A stretch of 64,000 bases of DNA from [Pseudomonas] carboxydohydrogena (GCF_029030725.1 NZ_CP113162.1:124001-188000), one strand, 5' to 3'; positions 43,410 through 53,662 are shown, numbered from the stretch's first letter. Program-made: numbers and translations. Notes: generated from the letters alone by a model not told the origin.

Positions 43410-44860
43410 CGGCCAAAGCCCGGCCAGCGCATGCCGCCGGATGGCGCGGGATGCGCGGGCGCCGACTGATGCCTCGGACTCGATGAACGCTTCTTCGCAG
43501 GCTTTGCGGCCGCGGGCCGCTCCGCCTTGCCGCTCGTGACCTTGCGCAATGCGGCCTCCGCCGCCCGCTCGCCCGAGATCCATGCACCGCCGACGGTGCC
43601 GCCAAGCTGCTCGTGCAGCGCCTCGCCGGCGAAGAACAAGGGCCCCAGCGGCTCGGCGAGAATCCGCCGTGCCGGTTGCCCGCCGGGCGACGCCACCGAC
43701 ATCGCGCCCATCACATAAGGTTCGGCGTTCCAGCGCGTCGCGCTGGAGCGCGTCACCGCTTTCTGGATATCGCCGCCGAACAGATCGCGCAGCCAGCCTT
43801 GCGCGAAGTCCACCATCGCGGCCTCGCCCTGCGCCGACAATTCGCGGCCGAACGCGCCGCCGACATCGACCTGACACAAGGATGAGCCGCCGGTGTTGGC
43901 GAGCAAAAGCCCCGTGCGCGGCCCGCTACTCTGCTCGATGAACACCTCGTCACGGCCAAGCCCGAGCGGATTGCCGGGCAGATCGAGCGCGATGCGGTCG
44001 CAACTGCCGAGCGACAGATGCGACAGCGCGTCCGCCTGCCGCTTCGGCAAATCGGGCGTGAATTTGATCGTGCCTGCGTTGAGCACATTCACCGACGCGG
44101 TAACGATCACCGCGCGGGCGGTGAGCGTGCCGGATTGCGTTCCGAGTTCCGCATCGCGACCGTTCCAGCGCACGCTCGTCACCGGCGTCTGGAGCGCAAC
44201 CGGCAATTGTCCCGCGAGGTGCGTCATGAACGTGCCGAGCCCCTGACGGCAGACCATCGCCGGATCGCGCGGCGCGAAACTTAATGTATCCGCGGTCGAT
44301 ATGCGGTCGAGTTGACCGCCATTGGCCAGCGGACCGAACTGAAATTCGACGGTGCCGCGCCATTCGCGCAGATCCTGCGGCAGCGCTTGCGCGACCGCGA
44401 GGTCCCCCTTGCCGCGCACAGCGTCGCTCATCGCGCGATTGACGCGCACCATCAGCGCCAGAAAATCTTCCGTCTCGCCCGCGCGCGCATTCCGGCGACC
44501 GACACGGATGCGTTGCCCGCGCGCCGCCTGCGCGACCTCGATGCGTTCGAGGCGCGCGAGCCCGGCGAGCGGATTGGAGGAACTGCCGTAAAGCCACCGC
44601 GCGCCACGGTCGAACGGCACACCGAAGGTCGTTGCATCGGTGACGCAGCGACCACCGAGCCGGGATGCCGCTTCCAGCACCAGAACCGAACGGCCCGCGG
44701 CCGCGACCTTTCGCGCGGCGGCGATTCCGGCGGCTCCCGCGCCGATAATGGCGACATCGACCTCGCGCGGCAGACCGGCGGCAAATGCACGGCGTGGCGC
44801 TGTCACCGCCAGCAAGGCCGCCGCGGCCATCAGCTCGCGGCGCGTCAATTTCATTGTCAT
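43406..44860 (-). CDS. Flavin-dependent monoamine-oxidase-like protein, Tat-exported
   Basis: Predicted 484 aa. The N-terminus KLTRRELMAAAALLAV is a twin-arginine-type signal. The FAD-binding motif VAIIGAGAAGIAAARKVAAAG is followed by the GG motif (RLGGRCVTDATTF) and a closing GEALHEQLGGTVGGAWISGE, all as in amine oxidases and related oxidoreductases. Tat export suggests a folded, FAD-loaded periplasmic enzyme. The tail from about residue 455 is Lys/Pro-rich. Natural substrates may be amines or amino acids; unknown here. Start chosen at the Met pair before the RR motif; a longer frame runs to 45034. Confidence 0.85.
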   Translation of the reverse strand: MTMKLTRRELMAAAALLAVTAPRRAFAAGLPREVDVAIIGAGAAGIAAARKVAAAGRSVLVLEAASRLGGRCVTDATTFGVPFDRGARWLYGSSSNPLAGLARLERIEVAQAARGQRIRVGRRNARAGETEDFLALMVRVNRAMSDAVRGKGDLAVAQALPQDLREWRGTVEFQFGPLANGGQLDRISTADTLSFAPRDPAMVCRQGLGTFMTHLAGQLPVALQTPVTSVRWNGRDAELGTQSGTLTARAVIVTASVNVLNAGTIKFTPDLPKRQADALSHLSLGSCDRIALDLPGNPLGLGRDEVFIEQSSGPRTGLLLANTGGSSLCQVDVGGAFGRELSAQGEAAMVDFAQGWLRDLFGGDIQKAVTRSSATRWNAEPYVMGAMSVASPGGQPARRILAEPLGPLFFAGEALHEQLGGTVGGAWISGERAAEAALRKVTSGKAERPAAAKPAKKRSSSPRHQSAPAHPAPSGGMRWPGFGR

Positions 44861-45051
44861 GGTTTCCGAAACTTCAATCGCGCGGGGAAGTCTGGCGGCA
44901 ACTTGCCGCAATGACACGGCTTTCGCAACGGTCATGGTGAATTGTGCGTGAACCCCGGGCCCTGTGCCATCAACGAAGTTGCAATCGCTTTCCGCAACAC
45001 TTAGGACCGAAACTGGCTGGCATGCGCACACCATGCCCGGGGGAGACCAGA

Positions 45052-45957
45052 ATGGGCTTCGTGCTCGATACCGTCGGCAAGATGCTCGCGGGCTACCTGA
45101 TGAAGGAAGCGCCCGACTACGAGCCGTTCACGTCGAGCGATCCGGAGCGCCTGCGCAATCTCCTTCAGGAAGGCGACGTGTTGCTGATCGAGGGCAACAA
45201 TCGCATCGCAGGCATCATCAAGTATCTCACGCAATCGACCTGGTCGCACTCGGCGCTGTATGTCGGGCCGATCGAAGGCGCCTCCGAGCCGGATGGCGAG
45301 CCGCACGTTCTGATCGAGGCCTATGTCGGCGAAGGCGTCATCAGCGCGCCGCTGTCGAAATATTTCACCCATCACACCCGGATCTGCCGCCCGATCGGGC
45401 TGTCGTTCGAGGACCGCAACACGGTGTGCCGCTACGCGATCAATCGCATCGGTTTCGGTTACGACACCAAGAACATCGTCGACCTGCTGCGCTATCTGTT
45501 TCCGCTGCCGGTTCCGGCGCGCTGGCGGCGGCGGATGCTGGCGCTCGGCTCCGGCGATCCGACCAAGATCATCTGCTCGGCGCTGATCGCGCAGGCGTTC
45601 GGCGCGGTGCGCTATCCGATCCTGCCGCGCATCACCCGCGCGGGCAGCCGTCAGGCCCGGCGCGAGATTCTCTATATCCGCGATTCCTCGCTCTATACGC
45701 CGCGCGACTTCGACATCTCGCCCTATTTCGAGATCATCAAGCCGACCATCGAATACGGTTTCGACTACACCAGGCTGCATTGGGCGGACACGCCAAAACC
45801 GCCCCGGGAGGTGGCGGCTGAAGACGATCCCTTTCCAGAGGGAGTCTTCGAGGGCACCGAGGGCGCACTCGCCCTACGGCTTGCCGTAGATGGCCATCTC
45901 GCCACGCTGGTCCCGGCGAACGAGAACGGGACCGTGCCCGCCGAGGCGGCCGAGTAA
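45052..45957 (+). CDS. YiiX/YebB-like NlpC/P60-type cysteine hydrolase
   Basis: Predicted 301 aa. GDVLLIEGNNRIAGIIKYLTQSTWSHSALYV contains the permuted NlpC/P60 histidine site WSH near residue 65, and TKIICSALIAQAF contains the Cys near 180. This arrangement is that of YiiX-like hydrolases, which act on lipids or peptides. No signal peptide is seen. A GGGGGAGA site precedes the ATG at 45052. The last 60 residues are acidic and probably disordered. Confidence 0.8.
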   Translation: MGFVLDTVGKMLAGYLMKEAPDYEPFTSSDPERLRNLLQEGDVLLIEGNNRIAGIIKYLTQSTWSHSALYVGPIEGASEPDGEPHVLIEAYVGEGVISAPLSKYFTHHTRICRPIGLSFEDRNTVCRYAINRIGFGYDTKNIVDLLRYLFPLPVPARWRRRMLALGSGDPTKIICSALIAQAFGAVRYPILPRITRAGSRQARREILYIRDSSLYTPRDFDISPYFEIIKPTIEYGFDYTRLHWADTPKPPREVAAEDDPFPEGVFEGTEGALALRLAVDGHLATLVPANENGTVPAEAAE

Positions 45958-46072
45958 CGTCGCCTCCACATCTTCGCAAGAATTCCATCGTGCAGAATAC
46001 CGCAAGCCCGCCTGAAGGCTTGCCCTCGCGCATGCGCGTCGCCATCTTGTTCCGCGAGGAGAGGAGACAGCC

Positions 46073-46831
46073 ATGCTCGATGCCGCCGTCCGCGCGCTCG
46101 CGGAGATTTTCTCAAAGCCGATGCGCGCGATCCTGTGGAAGTCCATCGGACTGGCCCTGATCCTGATCGTGGTCGGTGCGATTGCGCTTCAGCGCGTGCT
46201 GAACTGGCTCGCGGGTACGGGCGAAGCCTGGGCCGAGCAGATGGCGGGCGGAAGTTTTCACGGGCTGCTGGAAACGCTGTCGTGGGTCGTGTCGATTGCG
46301 GCAGGTCTTGGCGTGGTGTTCGGCGCGGTGTTCCTGATGCCGGCGGTGACCTCGCTGGTCGCCAGCGTGTTCGTCGATGACGTCGCCGATCATGTCGAGC
46401 GCAAGGACTATCCCGCCGAGATGCCGGGCAAGGCGCTGCCGATCGTGCGCGCGCTGATCGAGGGCGGCAAGACCGCCGGATTGACGGTGCTGGTCTATCT
46501 GGTGGCGCTGCCGTTTTTGTTCTTCGCGGGCATCGGCCTCGTGGTGTTCTTCCTCGCCACCGCATGGCTGCTCGGCCGCGAATATTTCGAATTGGCCGCG
46601 ATGCGTTTCCGCTCGCCCGCCGAGGCCAAGGCGATGCGCAAGCATCACGGCACGCAGGTGTTTATCGCGGGACTGTTCATCGCCGCGTTCGTGTCGATCC
46701 CGATCGTGAACCTCGCGACGCCCTTGTTCGGCATGGCCTTCATGGTTCACATCCACAAGCGGCTGTCCGGGCCGCGCCCGGAATTGCTGGAGCCGGAACG
46801 CAAGGCGCGACTGCAAACCTTCACCGAATAG
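46073..46831 (+). CDS. EI24/CysZ-like integral membrane protein
   Basis: Predicted 252 aa with about five membrane helices: SIGLALILIVVGAIAL, a long one near VVSIAAGLGVVFGAVFLMPAVTSLVA, LTVLVYLVALPFLFF, IGLVVFFLATAWLL and FIAGLFIAAFVSIPIVNL. The loop REYFELAAMRF followed by VNLATPLFGMAFMVH is the EI24/CysZ pattern. CysZ transports sulfate; for this group the function is not certain. An AGGAGAGGAGACAG site lies before the ATG. Confidence 0.85.
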   Translation: MLDAAVRALAEIFSKPMRAILWKSIGLALILIVVGAIALQRVLNWLAGTGEAWAEQMAGGSFHGLLETLSWVVSIAAGLGVVFGAVFLMPAVTSLVASVFVDDVADHVERKDYPAEMPGKALPIVRALIEGGKTAGLTVLVYLVALPFLFFAGIGLVVFFLATAWLLGREYFELAAMRFRSPAEAKAMRKHHGTQVFIAGLFIAAFVSIPIVNLATPLFGMAFMVHIHKRLSGPRPELLEPERKARLQTFTE

Positions 46832-46834
46832 GAC

Positions 46835-47620
46835 CTAGACGCTTTCTGCGGCTTCCATGAACGTGGTCTTCTCCGGCCAGCGGCACAGATCGTTGATGAT
46901 GCAGACCTCGCAGCGCGGCTTGCGCGCGATGCAGGTGTAGCGCCCGTGCAGGATCAGCCAGTGATGGGCGTGGCGCATGAATTCGTCCGGCACCACGCGC
47001 AGCAATTCCAGTTCCACCTCCAGCGGCGTCTTGCCCGGCGCGAGATACGTACGGTTGCCGACGCGGAACAGATGCGTGTCCACCGCGATGGTCTTCTCGC
47101 CGAATGCGATGTTGAGCACGACGTTCGCGGTCTTGCGGCCGACGCCGGGCAGCGCCTCAAGCTCCTCTCGCGTGCGCGGCACCTGCCCGCCATGCATCGC
47201 GATCAATTGCTCCGACAGCGCGATGACGTTCTTGGCTTTCGCCCGGTACAGCCCGATGGTCTTGATGTGTTCGCGCAGGCCCGCCTCGCCGAGCGCCAGC
47301 ATCTTCTCCGGCGTGTCGGCGACCGGAAACAGATTTCGGGTCGCCTTGTTGACACCGGCATCGGTCGCCTGCGCCGACAGCACCACCGCGACCAGCAGCG
47401 TGAAATGGTTGAGGTGTTCGAGTTCGCCCCTGGGATCGGGATTGGCGGCGCGAAATCGCGCGAAGGCGGTGTGAACCTCGGCTTCGCTCCAGCGTTTGAG
47501 CTTTTGAGCGGGTTTTTTCGTAACCTTACCGGCAGGTTTCGGTTTGGTCTGGGATACGGACTTTGCAGTCCCTGTCCCTGATTTACGAATCTGTGAGGCT
47601 CGCGCCGTTTTTTTTGCCAT
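46835..47620 (-). CDS. nth: Endonuclease III
   Basis: Predicted 261 aa. The catalytic helix-hairpin-helix EALPGVGRKTANVVL with its Lys, the downstream catalytic Asp in AVDTHLFRV, and the four-cysteine cluster loop (C-6-C-2-C-5-C: CIARKPRCEVCIINDLC) are complete. It removes oxidised pyrimidines and cuts at abasic sites. The first 45 residues are Lys/Ala-rich and extra to the E. coli enzyme. Three bases separate its stop from the convergent membrane protein gene. Confidence 0.96.
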   Translation of the reverse strand: MAKKTARASQIRKSGTGTAKSVSQTKPKPAGKVTKKPAQKLKRWSEAEVHTAFARFRAANPDPRGELEHLNHFTLLVAVVLSAQATDAGVNKATRNLFPVADTPEKMLALGEAGLREHIKTIGLYRAKAKNVIALSEQLIAMHGGQVPRTREELEALPGVGRKTANVVLNIAFGEKTIAVDTHLFRVGNRTYLAPGKTPLEVELELLRVVPDEFMRHAHHWLILHGRYTCIARKPRCEVCIINDLCRWPEKTTFMEAAESV

Positions 47621-47643
47621 GAAGATGGATATACTGAACGGCC

Positions 47644-48162
47644 ATGAGAGACGGCAACGATTTTCAGGACGCCTTCGAGCAGCCGATTTTCACGGCGGAG
47701 CTGACGCCGCATCGCTCGCTCGGGCGCAGCGGCTTTCTCGCGCTGATGCTGTTTCTGAGCATCGTCAGCTTCATTGCTGGCATCGCCTTCCTGCGCATGG
47801 GCGCATGGCCGGTGTTCGGCTTTTTCGGCCTCGACGTGTTGCTGATCTACTGGGCGTTCCGCGTGAACTATGCCCACGCGCGGGCCTCCGAACATCTGGT
47901 GCTGACGCCGCACGAACTGCGGCTGCGCCGTATCAGCCATCGCGGGGATGTGATGGAATGGACCTTCAATCCGCACTGGGTCCGGCTCGATCAGGAGGAA
48001 CACGAGGAATTCGGTATCCAGCGGCTTTACCTGCGTTCGCGCGGGCACAGCGTCGCGGTCGGCAGATTTCTAGGGCCTGACGAAAAAGCGAGCTTCGCCA
48101 AAGCCTTGCGCCTCGCCTTGCAGGATGCCCGGCGCGGCGCGGTGTACAATCCGCTGAATTGA
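47644..48162 (+). CDS. DUF2244 membrane protein
   Basis: Predicted 172 aa. Two membrane helices (GFLALMLFLSIVSFIAGIAFL and FGFFGLDVLLIYWAFRV) precede a cytoplasmic domain with HELRLRRISHRGDVMEWTFNPHWVRL, the DUF2244 signature. It is divergent from nth with 23 bases between, an arrangement frequent in this group. Function unknown. Confidence 0.9.
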   Translation: MRDGNDFQDAFEQPIFTAELTPHRSLGRSGFLALMLFLSIVSFIAGIAFLRMGAWPVFGFFGLDVLLIYWAFRVNYAHARASEHLVLTPHELRLRRISHRGDVMEWTFNPHWVRLDQEEHEEFGIQRLYLRSRGHSVAVGRFLGPDEKASFAKALRLALQDARRGAVYNPLN

Positions 48163-48215
48163 GCGTTATCGGGAATCGGGTGGAGGCGCGGCGATAGCGC
48201 GCCTAGCTTTGCCCG

Positions 48216-49148
48216 ATGATGATACAAAACCCCATGACCTCGTTCGAGCCCGCCCCCGCAAAATCGCTGCGTGCCCAGATCGCGCAGACGCCGGCTGCAA
48301 GCGATGCGTTGCGCGATTACGAGACCGTGCATCGCGCCATCGCCTTCATCTCGGAGCATTGGCGCGGCCAGCCAACCATCGAGGAGATGGCGGAAGCCGT
48401 CAGCGTGACGCCGGACGAGCTGCACCATCTGTTCCGCCGCTGGGCCGGGCTGACGCCGAAGGCTTTCATGCAGGCGGTGACGCTCGACAACGCCAAGCGG
48501 CTGTTGCGCGATTCCGGCAACATCCTCGATGTCGCCTATGATTCCGGGCTGTCGGGCCCAAGCCGCCTGCACGATCTGTTCGTGACGCATGAAGCGATGT
48601 CGCCGGGCGAATGGAAGAAAGGCGCGGCGGGGCTGACGCTGCGTTACGGCTTCCATCCTTCTCCGTTCGGGACCGCCGTCATCATCGCCACCGAGCGCGG
48701 ACTGGCGGGTCTGGCCTTCGCCGACGCCGGCGAGGAAATCGCGGCGCTGCGCGACATGCAGCAGCGCTGGACACTCGCCACCTATATCGAGGATCACGCG
48801 GGCACCGCCGCGCTCGCAAAGCGCATCTTCGAATCATCGGAGTGGCATGCGGAGCGGCCGTTGCGCGTGGTGCTGATCGGAACGGACTTCGAGATCCGGG
48901 TGTGGGAGACGCTGCTGCGCATCCCGATGGGCAAGGCCACCACCTACTCCGACGTCGCGCGCACCATCAACGCGCCGAAGGCGTCGCGCGCGGTTGGTTC
49001 CGCGGTGGGGCGCAATCCGATTTCGTTCGTGGTGCCGTGCCATCGCGTGCTCGGCAAGGGCGGCGCCATTACCGGTTATCACTGGGGCCTGACGCGCAAG
49101 CGCGCGATGCTGGGCTGGGAAACCGCGCGCACCAACGGCTGCGATTAA
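48216..49148 (+). CDS. AraC-type regulator fused to O6-methylguanine-DNA methyltransferase
   Basis: Predicted 310 aa. Residues 35-130 are an AraC helix-turn-helix pair ([43 protein letters not shown]). Residues 145-305 are the Ogt/AGT domain with [22 protein letters not shown] and the acceptor Cys in [11 protein letters not shown]. This is the Ada plan without the N-terminal methyl-phosphotriester zinc domain, so it should repair O6-methylguanine, but activation by phosphotriester repair is not expected. The stop overlaps the convergent gpmA stop by 4 bases. Confidence 0.94.
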   Translation: MMIQNPMTSFEPAPAKSLRAQIAQTPAASDALRDYETVHRAIAFISEHWRGQPTIEEMAEAVSVTPDELHHLFRRWAGLTPKAFMQAVTLDNAKRLLRDSGNILDVAYDSGLSGPSRLHDLFVTHEAMSPGEWKKGAAGLTLRYGFHPSPFGTAVIIATERGLAGLAFADAGEEIAALRDMQQRWTLATYIEDHAGTAALAKRIFESSEWHAERPLRVVLIGTDFEIRVWETLLRIPMGKATTYSDVARTINAPKASRAVGSAVGRNPISFVVPCHRVLGKGGAITGYHWGLTRKRAMLGWETARTNGCD

Positions 49149-49768
49149 CCAGCAAGATCCATTTTCGATTCCATCGTCGCATCGGCCCTGAGCCGGTAGA
49201 TGATCGGAACGCCGGTGCCGACCTCGCGCTTGAGGATTGCCTCCGGCGAGAGCTTTTCCAGCACCATGATCAGCGCGCGCAGCGAATTGCCATGCGCGGT
49301 AATCAGCGTGCGCTCTCCGCGCAGCACGCAGGGGAGAATCTCCTGCACATAATAAGGCAGCGTCCGCGCCAGCGTATCCTTCAGGCTTTCGCCGCCCGGC
49401 GGCGCGACATCGTAGGAGCGGCGCCAGATATGCACCTGCTCATCGCCCCATTTCTTGCGCGCCTCGTCCTTGTTGAGGCCGGAGAGATCGCCATAGTCGC
49501 GCTCGTTCAGCGCGATGTTTTTCGTCACGGGAATGCCGGCCTGCCCAAGCTCGTCGAGCATCAGCGACAACGTGCGCTGGGCGCGCGTCAGTTCCGAGGT
49601 GAAGGCGACATCGAAGGCGAAGCCCTTCTCCTTGAGAAGCCTGCCCGCGCGCATGGCTTCCTCGACGCCCTGCGCGGTGATGTCGGGGTCCTTCCAGCCG
49701 GTGAAAAGATTCTTCAGATTCCACTCGCTCTGACCGTGACGGACGAGCACGAGAAGGCGGTCATTCAT
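49145..49768 (-). CDS. gpmA: 2,3-bisphosphoglycerate-dependent phosphoglycerate mutase
   Basis: Predicted 207 aa. [26 protein letters not shown] has the phospho-accepting His, and [14 protein letters not shown] the second His; [13 protein letters not shown] and [13 protein letters not shown] are family marks. It interconverts 3- and 2-phosphoglycerate in glycolysis. Slightly shorter than the E. coli enzyme, as usual in alphaproteobacteria. It follows dapB by 28 bases on the same strand. Confidence 0.96.
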   Translation of the reverse strand: MNDRLLVLVRHGQSEWNLKNLFTGWKDPDITAQGVEEAMRAGRLLKEKGFAFDVAFTSELTRAQRTLSLMLDELGQAGIPVTKNIALNERDYGDLSGLNKDEARKKWGDEQVHIWRRSYDVAPPGGESLKDTLARTLPYYVQEILPCVLRGERTLITAHGNSLRALIMVLEKLSPEAILKREVGTGVPIIYRLRADATMESKMDLAG

Positions 49769-49796
49769 CGTTTCTTACTCTGTCTCAATAACTGGA

Positions 49797-50609
49797 TTAG
49801 CCGCCGATGCCAAGCACGTCGGCCATCGAGTAATGGCCGGGCTTGCGGCCGCGCGCCCAGCACGCGGCCTTGATCGCACCGCGCGCGAAGATCATGCGGT
49901 CCTCGGCGCGATGGGTGAGTTCGATGCGCTCATAGGGGCCCGAGAAGATCACGCTATGCTCGCCGGTGACGGTGCCGCCGCGCAGCGTCGCGAAACCGAT
50001 ATCGCCACGGTTGCGTGCGCCGGTGTAGCCATCGCGCGAGCGCACCGATTTGCCTTCGAGCGCGATGCCGCGCCCTTCCGCCGCAGCCTGGCCGAGCAGA
50101 TAGGCCGTGCCGGACGGCGCGTCGATCTTGGCGCGGTGATGCATTTCCAGAATCTCGATGTCGAAATCGTCGTCGAGCGATTTCGCGACCTGCTTCACCA
50201 GCGCGGCAAGCAGATTGACGCCGAGGCTCATATTGCCGGACTGCACCACGATGGCGCGCGAAGTGACGCTCTTGATCACCGCATTGTCGGAAGCCGACAG
50301 GCCGGTGGTCCCGATGACGTGCACGAGGCCGCGCTCGGCCGCGATCGCGACATTGGCGATGGTCGCCGCGGGCACGGTAAAATCCAGAATACCGTCGGCG
50401 TCTTTCGACAGGGTCCACAGGTCGGCCGACAGCGGAATGCCGTTCGGCGCGAGCCCTGCCAGCACGCCGGAATCCTCGCCGAGCAGTTCGGAATCCGGCG
50501 CTTCCAGCGCGCCGACGACCGTCGCGCCCTCGGTTTCGTGCAGCGCACGGAGCAGCGTCCGGCCCATCCGGCCACCCGCACCCGCAACGATCAAACGCAT
50601 ATCCGACAT
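49797..50609 (-). CDS. dapB: 4-hydroxy-tetrahydrodipicolinate reductase
   Basis: Predicted 270 aa. The NAD(P) site [29 protein letters not shown], and the active-site block [20 protein letters not shown] with its His-His and Lys are all present. It makes tetrahydrodipicolinate in lysine and diaminopimelate synthesis. Starts at the ATG 50609. Confidence 0.97.
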   Translation of the reverse strand: MSDMRLIVAGAGGRMGRTLLRALHETEGATVVGALEAPDSELLGEDSGVLAGLAPNGIPLSADLWTLSKDADGILDFTVPAATIANVAIAAERGLVHVIGTTGLSASDNAVIKSVTSRAIVVQSGNMSLGVNLLAALVKQVAKSLDDDFDIEILEMHHRAKIDAPSGTAYLLGQAAAEGRGIALEGKSVRSRDGYTGARNRGDIGFATLRGGTVTGEHSVIFSGPYERIELTHRAEDRMIFARGAIKAACWARGRKPGHYSMADVLGIGG

Positions 50610-50696
50610 ATCCCGGCCTCACATGTCTTTCGGGTATAGCGGGGGCGGGTTGCGGCGGCAATCCGCTATCCGGCGCAGATATTTCGGGGAAGCGGC

Positions 50697-51404
50697 TCAG
50701 GACGCCGCAGCGATCTCCGCGACGATGGCCTGCGCCGCCGCTTTCGGGTCGGCGGCCGCAACGACCGGGCGGCCGACCACGAGGTAATCCGACCCGGCGG
50801 CGATGGCGCGGGCGGGCGTCATCACCCGCTTCTGGTCGCCGACCGCGCTTCCGGCGGGGCGGATGCCGGGTGTCACCAGCGCGATGTCGCGCCCCAGAAT
50901 GGCGCGAAGATTGGCCGACTCCTCGGCCGAGCAGACGATGCCGTCGATGCCGATCGCCCGCGCCTGCCGCGCGCGTTGCGCCACCATATCGGCCACGCCC
51001 AGCGTATAGCCCGCTTCCTTGAGGTCATCGTTGTTGTAGGAGGTCAGCACCGTAACCGCGAGGATCTGAAGACCCGAGCCCCGGCTCGCCTCGACCGCCG
51101 CCTTCATGGTCTGCGGATAGGCGTGCACCGTGAGGAATGCCGCGCCGAGTTTTGCGATACCCGCGACACCGTTCGCCACCGTGTTGCCGATGTCGTGCAA
51201 TTTGAGGTCGATGAACACCTTCTTTCCGGCGCGGATCAGATCGTGCGCCATCGGCAGCCCGCCCGCATAAGCGAGCTGGTAGCCGATCTTGTAGAACGTC
51301 GCGCTGTCGCCCAAGGTGGCGACGAGCTTCTCCGCCTCCGCCACGCCCGGCACGTCGAGAGCCACGATCATCCGGTCGCGCGGATCGGTCGGTGTTATGG
51401 TCAC
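50697..51404 (-). CDS. pyrF: Orotidine 5'-phosphate decarboxylase
   Basis: Predicted 235 aa. [20 protein letters not shown] opens the barrel; the catalytic [15 protein letters not shown] with Asp-Lys-x-x-Asp and [11 protein letters not shown] near residue 180 complete the active site. It forms UMP in pyrimidine synthesis. An FMN-reductase-like gene ends 9 bases upstream of its start, so the two are probably cotranscribed. Confidence 0.97.
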   Translation of the reverse strand: MTITPTDPRDRMIVALDVPGVAEAEKLVATLGDSATFYKIGYQLAYAGGLPMAHDLIRAGKKVFIDLKLHDIGNTVANGVAGIAKLGAAFLTVHAYPQTMKAAVEASRGSGLQILAVTVLTSYNNDDLKEAGYTLGVADMVAQRARQARAIGIDGIVCSAEESANLRAILGRDIALVTPGIRPAGSAVGDQKRVMTPARAIAAGSDYLVVGRPVVAAADPKAAAQAIVAEIAAAS

Positions 51405-51413
51405 GTCATCTCC

Positions 51414-51986
51414 TCACATCATGCGTTGCGCGGCGTCGATCAACGCCCGCACCAGATTCTGCATCGCGGCGAATTCGTTTTCGTCCTGCAAACGATCCAT
51501 CCGGTCGAAGGCGTCATTCCCGCGCGCCACGATCAATTGCGGCGCGATCACATCCGCATTGAAACCCGCGGTCAACATCTGGCGCAGCGTCAGCGCGGCG
51601 TAGATGCCGTCATTGCGGTCCGATACGGACGCGATGGCGAACGGCCTGCCGCGAACCACCTGCAACGCAGGCTCGCTGCGCTCACGCACCGAGGCAAGCC
51701 AGCTCATCGCGTTGAGCAACAGCGGCGGCGGCAGCGCATGGCGCTCCGGCGTCACCAGCATCACGGCGTGATGCGCGCCGACCATGCGCTTGAGATCGAG
51801 CGCGGCAGGCGGCGTCTCGCCGCCGTGAGAATCATCATGCAATGGCAGCATAAAGTCCGCGAGCGAAATTCGCGTCGCCTCGTGATCGGCAAGCGCGATC
51901 TCCTTGACGATGGCGGCGGCGAGACGCACATCCGCCGCGCTTTCGCGAACCGATCCCGGAATCACGAGAATTTTGACGGCTGCCAT
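51414..51986 (-). CDS. NADPH-dependent FMN reductase-like flavodoxin-fold protein
   Basis: Predicted 190 aa. KILVIPGSVRESAADVRLAAAI has the flavin-phosphate loop (GS.R), and the middle part has the typical HAVMLVTPERHALPPPLLLNAMSWL pattern, although the usual P-E-Y-N/H motif is altered to PERHA. Start chosen at the ATG before the first beta strand. It may be a quinone or chromate reductase; substrate uncertain. It is followed by pyrF. Confidence 0.85.
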   Translation of the reverse strand: MAAVKILVIPGSVRESAADVRLAAAIVKEIALADHEATRISLADFMLPLHDDSHGGETPPAALDLKRMVGAHHAVMLVTPERHALPPPLLLNAMSWLASVRERSEPALQVVRGRPFAIASVSDRNDGIYAALTLRQMLTAGFNADVIAPQLIVARGNDAFDRMDRLQDENEFAAMQNLVRALIDAAQRMM

Positions 51987-52053
51987 GGCGACAGGAGTAG
52001 AGCGTTTTCCCGGGCAAGGAAAGAAGGATATCCCGCCTCGCGCCCGTGCCGCG

Positions 52054-52833
52054 TCAGTGAGGCGGCCGCGACGGCGCATGAAGCGCCTGCCTGATCCACA
52101 ACGACAGGGCTTTCATCCAGGTAAGATTCTTACGAGGCAGCGTCCCTCCAAGACTTTGATAGAATCTTTTGATGGCCGCGCGCTGCGCCTTCGACGCATT
52201 GAAAAGCGCCTTCAGGGAAGGCGGCAGATTTTTTCCCACGCCCAGCACACCAAGACCGTGTTCGTGAGTGAACTCAAAATTCGGATAGGCCGCCGTGATT
52301 TCAGGCCAGTAGCGAAACACGCCAAAGTCGTCTTTTTCGACTTGCGTGTCGTGAAACAAAACAACCGCGCGATCGGACAGTTTCGGGAGCCATGTTTCAA
52401 AATCCTCCTTCACGTCCTCGTAGCGGTGGCGCCCATCGATATGAAGCAGATCAATCGATCCGTCTTCAAAACTCCCGGCTGCCTCCACGAAGGTCGAACG
52501 CATCAGCCGGGAGAACGCGCCATAGTTCTGGTCGTTGATCCGCTTGACGGTATTGAATATTTCTTCGCCATAGAATCCGGAATGCTCGTCGCCGCCCCAT
52601 AGATCAATCGCAGTGCATTGAGTGGCGAGACCTTGCTTCGCAACCTGCTGGCAAAAGCAGAAATAGGAATAGCCGAGATAGGTGCCCAGTTCGACCAGGA
52701 CCGAAGGCTTCAGGTTTTCGACAAGCCAGAACGCGAATGGGCCATGTCCGATCCAGGCGCTTGCCGGAATATATCGTGGCTCTTCGAAAGATGCGCTCGA
52801 TACAAATCCGCCGCGGACAGTTTCGGGCAACAT
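52054..52833 (-). CDS. Class I SAM-dependent methyltransferase (Methyltransf_24 type)
   Basis: Predicted 259 aa from the ATG at 52833. VLVELGTYLGYSYFCFCQQV is the SAM-binding loop, CTAIDLWGGDEHSG follows, and IDLLHIDGRHRYEDVKEDFETW gives the acidic motif. This pattern is typical of methyltransferases linked to surface polysaccharide or rhamnosyl modification. Substrate unknown. The gene has lower GC than its neighbours, so horizontal acquisition is possible. Confidence 0.82.
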   Translation of the reverse strand: MLPETVRGGFVSSASFEEPRYIPASAWIGHGPFAFWLVENLKPSVLVELGTYLGYSYFCFCQQVAKQGLATQCTAIDLWGGDEHSGFYGEEIFNTVKRINDQNYGAFSRLMRSTFVEAAGSFEDGSIDLLHIDGRHRYEDVKEDFETWLPKLSDRAVVLFHDTQVEKDDFGVFRYWPEITAAYPNFEFTHEHGLGVLGVGKNLPPSLKALFNASKAQRAAIKRFYQSLGGTLPRKNLTWMKALSLWIRQALHAPSRPPH

Positions 52834-52968
52834 CAAGACATCCCTTCCTCGCGCAATCCCGGATTCAGGATAACGATAAGTCCGCGCATTTTTTCTTTTG
52901 ATATAAGGGAGCCGCCAGCAATGACCGCCCGCCTTTCGCTGACATGAAGCCAGGTCGCGGCTGCGGCC

Positions 52969-53565
52969 TCATGCCTTGCGATAGACCCACACGCGGGCCG
53001 GCGGCACGTTCATCCAGATCCGTTCGGAAGCCTGCGTCAGCACGCCCGGCAGCGATTTCGGAATCGGCGGCGCGACGGAATAGGTGAACTGCACGAAGGG
53101 CGCGCCGGGAATCAATTTCATGAAGGCTTCGCGCATCAGCCGCAGCCGCATCAGCATCGGCTTGGTGACGAGCGGCAGGCCCGACACTACAGCGCTCGCG
53201 GGCTGCGCGATCGCCGCGAGCGTCTTGTCGAGCTGATAGGCATCGCCCTGCACGACGGTCGCCTGCGGATAGCGCTCGCGCAACAGCGCGCAGAAGCCGG
53301 GGTTGAACTCGACGAGGACGAGGCGTTTCTGCTCGACGCCATGCGCCACCAGCGCGTCGGTGATCGCGCCGGTGCCGGGCCCGAGTTCGATGACGGGCGC
53401 CTCGGAATGTTTGTCGACATAGCCCGCCATCGTGCGCGCGAGCATCTTGCCCGATGGCATCACCGCGCCCATGTGCAGCGGCTTTTCGATCCACGAGCGA
53501 AGAAAACGGACCTCATCGTCGAGACGGAGAGGTTTTTTGAGGACGCGCGCGGACTCTAGAGTCAT
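52969..53565 (-). CDS. Phospholipid N-methyltransferase-like (PmtA-type) methyltransferase
   Basis: Predicted 198 aa from the ATG at 53565. VIELGPGTGAITDALVAHG is the SAM site, with LVLVEFNPGFCALLRERYP and VVSGLPLV following, as in PmtA enzymes and KsgA relatives. Alphaproteobacterial PmtA methylates phosphatidylethanolamine to phosphatidylcholine. Length fits PmtA. The frame extends to 53739 but the extra part reads through low-similarity sequence. Confidence 0.85.
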   Translation of the reverse strand: MTLESARVLKKPLRLDDEVRFLRSWIEKPLHMGAVMPSGKMLARTMAGYVDKHSEAPVIELGPGTGAITDALVAHGVEQKRLVLVEFNPGFCALLRERYPQATVVQGDAYQLDKTLAAIAQPASAVVSGLPLVTKPMLMRLRLMREAFMKLIPGAPFVQFTYSVAPPIPKSLPGVLTQASERIWMNVPPARVWVYRKA

Positions 53566-53662
53566 GGCGGGGGTACCAGCGGGGAGCCCGACGAGCACGG
53601 GCTTTTTCAAATTTTCTTCATAAAGACGTACAGGAGACAGACCGGAACGGTCAAGTTCCGGC

